A program made the translations under genes and the position numbers. A stretch of 23,523 nt of DNA from the NCBI GenBank assembly GCA_021790615.1, contig JAJYGW010000246.1, positions 1-23,523 of the forward strand. Reading direction: 5' to 3'. Below the pieces are notes generated by a model that was given only the letters and a program-made list of their open reading frames with translations, ran no database searches and had not been told where the DNA came from. Source of the DNA: Actinomycetes bacterium. Lineage in GTDB: Bacteria > Actinomycetota > Acidimicrobiia > Acidimicrobiales > JAKAOS01. Positions within the stretch are counted from its first letter, which is position 1. Each line of letters begins with the position of its first letter. Below are positions 6,711 through 13,679 of this stretch, in pieces.

Positions 6711-8807
6711 ATGGCCTTTGAGCCGCGCCCCGACCGTCTCGAACGGCTCACGAACCTGATGCTCGTGTTGCTCGACGCGGAGCAGCCGCTCTCCCTCCGC
6801 GAGATCGCGGCTCGGGTCGAGGGCTACCCCGGGGGCAAGGAGACCGCCCGCCAGGCCTTCGAGCGCGACAAGCGGGCGCTTCGCGATCTCGGCATCCCGA
6901 TCACGAGTGTGCCGATCAACGCGGAGGAGCAGGTCGGCTACGTCGTGCGACCCGAGGACTACTACCTGCCGGACCTCGACCTCAACGAGGCGGAGGCGCA
7001 GGCGTTGGCGTTCGCGGTGGCGGCGGTGCAGCTCGGCGGCAACGCCGGGCGGGACGCGCTCTCGGCCCTCGGCCACGGAACAGGTCCACGACTCGAGGCA
7101 CCTGTCGCGGTCCTCCCGTCCGTGCCGGCGCTCGGGCCCGTGCACGAGGCGCTCCGGCGCAACGCACTCCTCAGGTTCCGCTACCGCGGTCGGGAACGGG
7201 AGGTGGAGCCATATGGGCTCACCTTCCGCCAGGCCGCCTGGTACCTCGTCGCGAAGGACCGCACGGTGGGCGAAGGCGGTGCGATGCGGACGTTCCGGGT
7301 GGATCGCCTCGAGACGCGGCCAGAGCTCGGGGAATCGGGCGCGTTCTCACCTCCGGCCGATCTCGACCTGCGTTCGGAGATCCAACTGCTCCCCTTCGGC
7401 TCATCCGGCTCGCAGGACCTCCCGGTGGCCGAGGTCGTGGTCGACGCCCGCATGGCACGCCACGTGGCGTCCCTCGTCCCGGCGAGCGCGATCGCCGAGT
7501 GGCAGGCCGAGGGTTCGGTGCGGTTGCGCCTCCCGATCGCCGACGAGCGAGCCTTCGTCTCGTGGGTCTCGGGCCTCGGGGACACTGCGGTCGTTCTCGG
7601 TCCGGAGCGACTTCGTGCGCTCGTCGTCGAGCACCTGGTCGAGGCAGCCGAGTCGGGCGGTCGTCCCTCATCCCGATCTCCACGAGAAGGGCGCCGCCCC
7701 AGGGGCAAGGATGCTCGGGTTGACAAGGACGGCCTCGCAAGAAAGCCGATGGCAGCTGGCGCGCCCCACCACAATTCCTCGGGCGCTTCATCTGGCGGCT
7801 CTCCCGGGGGCAGGATCCCGGGCGCACGTCGCCGCCGCACACCCGCACAAGGGCTGGTGGCGGGAGAGCGGCTCCGCCGCTTGCTCGCCGTCCTCGTCCA
7901 CCTCGCGAGAGTGGGGGAGGCGGGGATCGGCGAGATCGCGCAGCGTTTCGACATGGACGAGGCCGAGCTCGTCCACGACCTCGAGCTGGCCGCATGTTGC
8001 GGAGTGCCGCCCTACACGCCTGATCAGCTGATCGAGCTCATCGTCGACGGTGACCACGTCTCGGCGTTCGGGCTGGGGCATCTCGCCAGACCCCGGCGCC
8101 TCACGCCGGAGGAGGGCTTCGCTCTCGCGGCGGCTGCCAAGGCTCTGACGGAGGTCGCCGGTGCGGACGAGGAAGGGGCGCTGCGTTCAGCGCTCGCGAA
8201 GTTGGAGGCCGTGCTCGGGCAGGCGCGTCTCTCCGTCGACGTCGAGCAGCCGGCCTTCCTCCGCGTGCTGCAACAGGCGGTCGAGCGTCGCGAGCGCGTC
8301 GAGATCGAGTACTTCTCGAGCGCTGCGACCGAGCCGACCCGCCGCCAGGTGGACCCGTACCAGGTCGTGCTCCGCGAGGGGCGTTGGTACCTCGACGGAT
8401 GGTGCCATCTCGTCGACGATCAACGGCGCTTCCAGGTCGACCGCATCCGGGCAGTGAGCGGCACGGGGGAGCACTTCGAGCCGCCGGCCGAGCTCGACGA
8501 ATCGCTCACCGGGCCGGAAGCGTTCGTCGGCGGGCCGGACTCAGTGCGGGCGCGGATCGCCTTCGCACCGGAGTCCGCCCTCGGGGTCGAGCAGTACGCC
8601 GCTTCGGCGATCGAGCCGCTCGGCGACGGACGCCTCGCCACCGACATCCTCGTCGGTGATGCCGAGGGCTGGTTCGGATGGCTGATGCTCCGCCTCGGTC
8701 CCGGCGCAGAGGTGCTGTCACCACCCGAGCTCGTGGAGATCGCGGCGCGGGCGGCTCGTCGGGCGCTACGGCGGTACGAGGACGGTAACTCAGCCGCACC
8801 GAGGTGA
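6711..8807 (+). CDS. pafBC: PafB-PafC fusion, WYL-domain transcriptional regulator of the DNA-damage response
   Basis: A 698-residue protein with two complete helix-turn-helix + WYL units. Unit 1 (PafB-like): helix-turn-helix at about 8-65 (SLREIAARVEGYPGGKETAR), a D-L-N-E-A-E helix near 90, WYL core at 145-205 with AAWYLVAKDR. Unit 2 (PafC-like): helix-turn-helix at about 385-435, WYL core at 515-585 with REGRWYLDGWCHL and FQVDRIR. In mycobacteria PafB and PafC are separate proteins that act together to switch on RecA-independent repair genes; natural fusions are known from Arthrobacter. Residues 318-384 form a Ser/Gly/Arg-rich linker whose codons are unlike the rest of the gene (many TCA, CGA, AGA, AGG, GTT, AAT). 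The location after alkA-ogt fits a repair role. Elsewhere paf genes usually sit beside Tat or proteasome genes, which are absent here. Confidence 0.92.
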   Translation: MAFEPRPDRLERLTNLMLVLLDAEQPLSLREIAARVEGYPGGKETARQAFERDKRALRDLGIPITSVPINAEEQVGYVVRPEDYYLPDLDLNEAEAQALAFAVAAVQLGGNAGRDALSALGHGTGPRLEAPVAVLPSVPALGPVHEALRRNALLRFRYRGREREVEPYGLTFRQAAWYLVAKDRTVGEGGAMRTFRVDRLETRPELGESGAFSPPADLDLRSEIQLLPFGSSGSQDLPVAEVVVDARMARHVASLVPASAIAEWQAEGSVRLRLPIADERAFVSWVSGLGDTAVVLGPERLRALVVEHLVEAAESGGRPSSRSPREGRRPRGKDARVDKDGLARKPMAAGAPHHNSSGASSGGSPGGRIPGARRRRTPAQGLVAGERLRRLLAVLVHLARVGEAGIGEIAQRFDMDEAELVHDLELAACCGVPPYTPDQLIELIVDGDHVSAFGLGHLARPRRLTPEEGFALAAAAKALTEVAGADEEGALRSALAKLEAVLGQARLSVDVEQPAFLRVLQQAVERRERVEIEYFSSAATEPTRRQVDPYQVVLREGRWYLDGWCHLVDDQRRFQVDRIRAVSGTGEHFEPPAELDESLTGPEAFVGGPDSVRARIAFAPESALGVEQYAASAIEPLGDGRLATDILVGDAEGWFGWLMLRLGPGAEVLSPPELVEIAARAARRALRRYEDGNSAAPR

Positions 8808-8837
8808 GAGCGCATCGGAAAGGCCGGTAAGCAAGCG

Positions 8838-8869
8838 GGAGTCCTCCGGGAGATCCAACGGTAAGGGCG
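8838..8869 (+). promoter_or_regulatory. Two short motifs upstream of the relaxase, shared with the coupling-protein promoter
   Basis: GGAGTCCTCCGG (8838-8849) and GGTAAGGGCG (8860-8869) lie in the 79-bp gap before the relaxase gene. On the opposite strand upstream of the coupling-protein gene the second motif recurs exactly (12954-12945) and the first with one mismatch (12942-12931), in the reverse order. A common regulator site or part of a transfer-origin region are possibilities; neither is proven. Confidence 0.35.
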
Positions 8870-8886
8870 TTTGGCAGCGTGATGCC

Positions 8887-11520
8887 ATGCTCAAGGTCTC
8901 ACCCATCAGGCCCGGGGGCGAGGGCTACTACTTCTCGACCCTGAGGGCCACGACAGACCTCCCCGACGGGCTGATCGAGCCCGACCCGTACTGGATCGGG
9001 CAAGGTGCACTCGAGCTCGGCCTGCGCGGCAGTCCGACCCTCGAAGAGGTCCGGCGGCTCCTCCACGGCATCGACCCGACCTCGGGCGAGACGCTGTCTC
9101 CTCAGTGGCAGTCGCGTCGCACGATCGCTGCTTTCGACGTCGTCCTGTCCACACCGAAGTCCGTGTCGCTGCTGCACGCGCTGGCGAGCCCTGAGGCCTC
9201 CGACCGCATCGGCGCCGCGAAGGAGGCAGCCGTGGTGGCGACTCTCCGGTTCCTCGAGGACGAGGTGCTCCGGACGGGGCGGCGTGCCGTCGTCCCGTCC
9301 GGGTTGCGCGGCGAACGGCCGGGCGGGCGCCGCGAGCTCCTCGGGACGCGGGGTGCTGTCGGCGTCGCCTTCCCGCACAGGACGAGCAGGGCGAACGACC
9401 CGCACCTTCACACCCACCTCGTCATCGCGAACGTGGCGTGTGGGGTGGACGACCGGTGGAGATCCCTCGACAGCCGCCGCATCTACCGGAGCCAACGTGT
9501 CGCGAAGGTGCTGTTCGAGGCGCACCTGCGGAAGGAGTTGACGGCGATCGGCATGCGCTTCGGTCCGATGAGGCGCGACTTTGCGGACGTGGTGGGGATC
9601 GATGTCGGAACGATTCGTCGTTTCTCCCGCCAGAGCGAGCTCATCGGGCTCCACATGGCGGCTGCCGGGCTCGAAGGGCCGGAGGAGGCGGCGGCCATCG
9701 CGAGGCAGATCCGCCCGGAGAAGGATCGGTCCCGCCCGTACCAGCAGCTTCAGGAGGAGTGGCGCGAGCTCGCCCACCGTTGCGGTCTGTCGCAGAGCCG
9801 CCTCGATCGAGCGGCCGGTCTCGAGCCGGCGCTGCACCTGTTGGCCGCAGGCGGGGCCAGCACGGCGCCCGAGGCGGACGCGGCGCACATCGAGCGCCGC
9901 GACGCGCCGGCTGCGCCGGCTGTGCAGAGGACCGCGCCGGTGCCGGAGGTGCAGCATCCGGGAGCGGAGGGCGACCTCGAGTGGCTCGGCGCGGCCGCCG
10001 GCCGCGGTGACGGGACCTTCACTCGTCACGACCTGTTGATCGCACGCTGTGCATCGCTCTCCGAAGGCATCAGCATCGGCGCGGCCGTCATCGCTGTCGA
10101 CCGAGCTCTCGCCCGTCCGGACGTGCTCCAGGCAGACGGCGACCGCTACACGACGGTCGCGCAGCAGGAGCTGCTGCAGGAGTCGGCCTCCCGGCTCGGC
10201 TCACTCGCTCGGGAGACTGCCGCGAGCGTGCTCACCTACGACGCAGCAGGACCCCTCGGACGCGCCGGCGCACTGGCTGCGGTCGTTCGACTGGCGGGAC
10301 GGCCGCCTGGGATCGAGGGAGGCATCACCGGTGACCCGAGTGGTGCGAACGGCCCAGGCGGCGCAGCCGCACCAGGCGAACGTCGGGTCGTCGCCCTTGC
10401 GGTCGGCCCGGCGGCAGCCGCGCGCTTCGAGGCGTCGACCGGAGTCGAGTCCTTCCCGGTGAGGGAGGCGAGGTCAGTCGTGCCACATCTCGGTCGTGGC
10501 GACGTGGTCGTCCTGGCGGACTGCGCTTCGATGTTGGAGGCGGAAGTGGCAGATGTCATGACGGCATGCCGGCTCCGCGGTGCACAGCCCGTGCTGCTCG
10601 CCGCCGAGCACGCGCTCGAGGCGGCCCGCATGCTCGAGGTCGTGCAGGCCGAGGCACCCCGGATCGCATCGATCGACGGTTGGCGACCCGAGCCCGAACG
10701 ACTCGCGGCTACCACTGCCGGCACCGCCCCCTCCCTCGAGCCACCTGCACCGCGCTCACTCGGTCCGAACCTGTCGGTCGAGCTCGCTCCGGATCTCGAA
10801 GCGGCGTGCGCTGCCGCCATGCGCCACGCCATCGAGCAGCAGGAGCAGGGACGCGACGCGCTGCTCGTCCTGCCGGACCACTCCCTCGTCGCGCACGTCG
10901 AGGCCGCGCTGGCGGCGAAGCAACCGGTAGTCGGTGTGCCGGCCGGCGTGCCCACCCCGGACCCGCGGGCTCATGCACGGGAACCCGGTTCGCTCATGGT
11001 CCTCCCGGCGAGCAAGGTCTCCGCCCGCCTTGCGAGCTCGCACCGGGACCGAGGCAGGTTCGATCACCGGCCACCAGCCGTCGTCGTGATCGGCGGGACG
11101 GCCCCTCTCTCCATGAGCGCGACACGGCTGGCCGAGCTCGAGCGGACTCACGTCGTCGTTGCCGTAGGAGCGACGAGAGACCCCATGGGGGCTCTCGCCC
11201 GCGCTGCCGAGGTTGTGCGGGCGCCGCACCTCGTGGCCGAGCTCGGGCCCGTGCAACGCGAGCCGGAAGCCCGCCGGTTGTGGCGCCTTGGCGCCGGGCT
11301 GCTCGAGTCCTACCGCGAGAGCTGCGGCATCACCGCCGAGGCCTCGGCCTTCGGTCGTGACGCCGATGTGGGAGCGCGGTCGCTGCGGCGCCGGATGAGC
11401 GAGATCCGCGCCGAGATCGAGATCGCCCGATCAGGAATTGCACACGACCCTCAGCGGCCGAGAGGGCGTGAGCCCGCCCGCTCCGCGCGTGAGATCGGCG
11501 GCCGGGGACTCTCGATGTAG
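8887..11520 (+). CDS. TrwC/MobF-type relaxase with a degenerate helicase domain
   Basis: An 877-residue protein. Residues 1-310 are a TrwC relaxase domain, which nicks one strand at a transfer origin and stays bound to the 5' end. The catalytic set looks complete: paired tyrosines Tyr14-Tyr15 near the N-terminus, Asp84 in FDVVLSTPKSVSLL, and the metal triad His173, His175, His177 in DPHLHTHLVIANV. Residues 375-450 resemble the linker seen in TraA/TrwC proteins (FTRHDLLIARC). Residues 450-790 should be a RecD-like helicase, but no GxGKS/T Walker A is present; only a weak motif-II-like VVLADCASML (541-550) remains. The C-terminus (835-877) is Arg-rich. The ATG at 8887 lacks a strong Shine-Dalgarno. 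The last 70 bp overlap the convergent coupling-protein gene. Base composition is like the neighbours, so no recent foreign origin is visible. Confidence 0.85.
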   Translation: MLKVSPIRPGGEGYYFSTLRATTDLPDGLIEPDPYWIGQGALELGLRGSPTLEEVRRLLHGIDPTSGETLSPQWQSRRTIAAFDVVLSTPKSVSLLHALASPEASDRIGAAKEAAVVATLRFLEDEVLRTGRRAVVPSGLRGERPGGRRELLGTRGAVGVAFPHRTSRANDPHLHTHLVIANVACGVDDRWRSLDSRRIYRSQRVAKVLFEAHLRKELTAIGMRFGPMRRDFADVVGIDVGTIRRFSRQSELIGLHMAAAGLEGPEEAAAIARQIRPEKDRSRPYQQLQEEWRELAHRCGLSQSRLDRAAGLEPALHLLAAGGASTAPEADAAHIERRDAPAAPAVQRTAPVPEVQHPGAEGDLEWLGAAAGRGDGTFTRHDLLIARCASLSEGISIGAAVIAVDRALARPDVLQADGDRYTTVAQQELLQESASRLGSLARETAASVLTYDAAGPLGRAGALAAVVRLAGRPPGIEGGITGDPSGANGPGGAAAPGERRVVALAVGPAAAARFEASTGVESFPVREARSVVPHLGRGDVVVLADCASMLEAEVADVMTACRLRGAQPVLLAAEHALEAARMLEVVQAEAPRIASIDGWRPEPERLAATTAGTAPSLEPPAPRSLGPNLSVELAPDLEAACAAAMRHAIEQQEQGRDALLVLPDHSLVAHVEAALAAKQPVVGVPAGVPTPDPRAHAREPGSLMVLPASKVSARLASSHRDRGRFDHRPPAVVVIGGTAPLSMSATRLAELERTHVVVAVGATRDPMGALARAAEVVRAPHLVAELGPVQREPEARRLWRLGAGLLESYRESCGITAEASAFGRDADVGARSLRRRMSEIRAEIEIARSGIAHDPQRPRGREPARSAREIGGRGLSM

Positions 11521-12893
11521 CTCCGTTCCGGTGTCCGCGACTGCTCGACGACACGCGCCAGCCGTGGGACCTGGAACCACGGGCGTGCCTCGACGAGCGA
11601 AGGGCGGGCGCCTTCAAGGCAGACGACGTGACCCGGCCATCCTTGTGCGACGTGCTCGACTGGGAGGACCCTTTCGCGCCGGGTCGACCACGTCCTGGCC
11701 GGTGGCGTCCGTCTGCCGAGAGCGCCCGCCAGACCGGGCAGGCGGTGCCCTTCGCTCGTCGACACCGTCGTGACCTCGTGCTCGCCGGCGAGGCGGGAGA
11801 CCTCCTCGAGCGTCCGGACGCACCCGACGCCGGGGAAGATCACCTTCGCGTTGAACATCCCCAAGAAACCCTCGCCGATCCGCCCCCACCTCTCCACCGC
11901 TTGCGAGAGGTCCTGCAGACAGGCCAGCGTCACGACGCCCTGGCTCCCGCCTGTCGCTACGAGATCGGGCAGGTCGTGTAGCGGCGCGATGTTCGCCACC
12001 TCGTCGAGGAGCAACAACAGGGGCGGCCGCCGGTTCGCGGCCCCGAGCTCGCCGGCGGCAGACGCGTCGTATGCCGCTGCGCGGACGTCGCGCAGGAGGC
12101 CGCAGACGATGGGCGCGGCGCGGCGTTGCTCTTCGGATGGCGAGCAGATGTACAAGGTGTCGCCACTCCGCACGAGCTCCTCGAAGTCGACCGTCCGGCC
12201 GGCGGTGCTCTCGAGTGCCCGCTCGGACCGGTAGGCGGAGAGGATCGAGGATCCCGTCGACCAGATGCCGCTCTGCTCGCGGTCCTCGGTTGCGAGGATC
12301 CCGTCGAGGCTCGAGAGCGGGACCTCACGGTCGTGCCGGGCGAGGATGGCGCGGAAGTCCTCGCCCTGGCGACGGTCGATGGCCGACAGCAAGCGTGACA
12401 TGGGCATCCCGTCGATCGCGGCAGCGTGGAAGGCCGGCGCGAGGAGCGTCTCGGCCCGTTCCAGCCAGTGGGTCGACTCACCCTGTCTTGCACCGGGTCG
12501 GGCCGCTTCCACCATGGTCCGTGCCATGAGCTCGGCTCCGTGGAACTCGATCGCAGTCGACAGCGGTGACCAGGAGATCCTTTCCACTCCGGGGACGTCT
12601 CGAGTGCTGCCGCCGGGGTCGAAGAGCATGCAGCGGCCGACGCGGGAGCGGGCGGGGGATGTGATGAGGACGACGTCAGGCTTGGTCGAAGTGGTCACGA
12701 CGGGACCACAGGCGGCGAGCACGTTCGGCACTACGAGGGCGGAGGTCTTGCCCGAGCGGGGCGGACCGATGGCGAGGAGGGACCGCTCGGGGTCCACGAA
12801 GATATCGGGGGCACCGTCGCCGGACGGACAACCGATGCGCAATCCATAGCCGTACAGGGCCGTTGCAGCCCGCAGTTCGTCGAGCGGATCCAC
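11451..12893 (-). CDS. VirD4/TraG-like type IV coupling protein ATPase without membrane anchor
   Basis: A 480-residue TraG/TraD-family ATPase. In conjugation such proteins deliver relaxase-bound DNA to the secretion channel. Walker A is GPPRSGKTS (43-51) and Walker B LLLLLDEVANIAPL (292-305), followed by the family's ATGGSQGVVTLACLQDLSQ (313-331) and FNAKVIFPGV (347-356). VirD4 proteins normally start with one or two transmembrane helices; here the ATPase begins almost at once (IFVDPERSLLAIGPPRSGK) and no membrane segment is seen. The start is GTG at 12893; I see no better start upstream. The gene runs against the relaxase, with which it overlaps by 70 bp. No VirB channel, integrase or other transfer gene is visible. 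An HerA/FtsK-like role is less likely given the TraG-specific motifs. Confidence 0.85.
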   Translation of the reverse strand: MDPLDELRAATALYGYGLRIGCPSGDGAPDIFVDPERSLLAIGPPRSGKTSALVVPNVLAACGPVVTTSTKPDVVLITSPARSRVGRCMLFDPGGSTRDVPGVERISWSPLSTAIEFHGAELMARTMVEAARPGARQGESTHWLERAETLLAPAFHAAAIDGMPMSRLLSAIDRRQGEDFRAILARHDREVPLSSLDGILATEDREQSGIWSTGSSILSAYRSERALESTAGRTVDFEELVRSGDTLYICSPSEEQRRAAPIVCGLLRDVRAAAYDASAAGELGAANRRPPLLLLLDEVANIAPLHDLPDLVATGGSQGVVTLACLQDLSQAVERWGRIGEGFLGMFNAKVIFPGVGCVRTLEEVSRLAGEHEVTTVSTSEGHRLPGLAGALGRRTPPARTWSTRRERVLPVEHVAQGWPGHVVCLEGARPSLVEARPWFQVPRLARVVEQSRTPERSYIESPRPPISRAERAGSRPLGR

Positions 12894-12913
12894 CGCGACA
12901 GCGAACCATGGGG

Positions 12914-12935
12914 ACCTACCGGAGTACCTACCGGA
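12914..12935. repeat. Perfect 10-bp direct repeat upstream of the coupling-protein gene
   Basis: ACCTACCGGA occurs at 12914-12923 and 12926-12935, a 12-bp period. On the coding (minus) strand this is TCCGGTAGGT twice, ending about 20 nt before the GTG start. The position fits a paired operator over the core promoter, or iteron-like sites of a transfer origin. Confidence 0.6.
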
Positions 12936-12954
12936 CGACTCCTGCGCCCTTACC
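12931..12954 (-). promoter_or_regulatory. Motif pair upstream of the coupling-protein gene
   Basis: On the minus strand GGTAAGGGCG (12954-12945) is followed by GGAGTCGTCCGG (12942-12931). The same pair occurs upstream of the relaxase (8860-8869 exact; 8838-8849 with one mismatch) in the opposite order. It overlaps the direct repeat at 12914-12935. Confidence 0.35.
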
Positions 12955-12995
12955 CCACGACTACCGCAGGTTTCCCGAAAACGCGGTGGCGCGCG

Positions 12996-13679
12996 CTACT
13001 GGTCGAGCGTGCCACCCTCGATGAGGTGGCCGTCGTCGAGCAGGTATGTCCGCGTGCAGCGTTCCGCCACGAGCGGATCGTGCGTCGCGAGGACGACGGC
13101 AGCGCCGGCGTCGGCCGCCTGCTCGAACAAATCCATCACGATCCTCTGATTCTCGACGTCGAGCTCGGCCGTCGCCTCGTCAGCGATGAGCACCTGCGGC
13201 TGCAGGGCCACGGCCCGGGCGATCGCCACGCGGGCACGCTGCCCACCTGACAGCTCCGCCACGATCCGGTCGTGCTGTGCCAGCCCGACCGCCGCGAGCG
13301 ATGCCCGCACGCGCCGTTGCATCTCGGCCTTCTCGGTCCGGTGCACCTGCAGGGTCAAAGCGACGTTCTCCGACGCCGTCGACGTGGGCGAGAGGCCGAG
13401 CGTCTGGGGCACGAACCCGAGCCTCCCGGTGCGGGACACGGATCCGGCATCGGGCTTGAGCACACCGGCGAGCACCATGAGAAGCGACGTCTTCCCCGCC
13501 CCGGACGGACCGAGGATCCCCACCAGCTCTCCCGGTTCGACGACGAGGTCGATCCCGTCGATGAGCTGGCGCCCGCCGAGGTGCAGGCACAGGCCATGGG
13601 CGACGAGCGGGGCGGGCTCAAGTGCCGCCCCTGCGTCCGTTCCCGCGCCCGGGCCCGACTGCACCGGCTCTCCCGTCAT
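12996..13679 (-). CDS. ABC transporter ATP-binding protein (LolD/MacB type), third gene of the operon
   Basis: A 227-residue nucleotide-binding subunit that powers an FtsX-like permease at the inner face of the membrane. All motifs are present: Walker A GPSGAGKT (57-64), Q-loop Gln92 in FVPQTLGLSP, signature LSGGQRARVAIARA (143-156), Walker B VLIADEATAELD (163-174) and switch His200 in LATHDP. The first 25 residues are a Gly/Ala-rich extension. Its ATG overlaps the stop of the preceding ATPase gene in an ATGA (13676-13679), so translation is coupled. With two different ATPases and one large permease, a heterodimeric motor is likely. The substrate is unknown; relatives handle lipoproteins, peptides or antibiotics, or signal to cell-wall enzymes. 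Confidence 0.92.
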   Translation of the reverse strand: MTGEPVQSGPGAGTDAGAALEPAPLVAHGLCLHLGGRQLIDGIDLVVEPGELVGILGPSGAGKTSLLMVLAGVLKPDAGSVSRTGRLGFVPQTLGLSPTSTASENVALTLQVHRTEKAEMQRRVRASLAAVGLAQHDRIVAELSGGQRARVAIARAVALQPQVLIADEATAELDVENQRIVMDLFEQAADAGAAVVLATHDPLVAERCTRTYLLDDGHLIEGGTLDQ

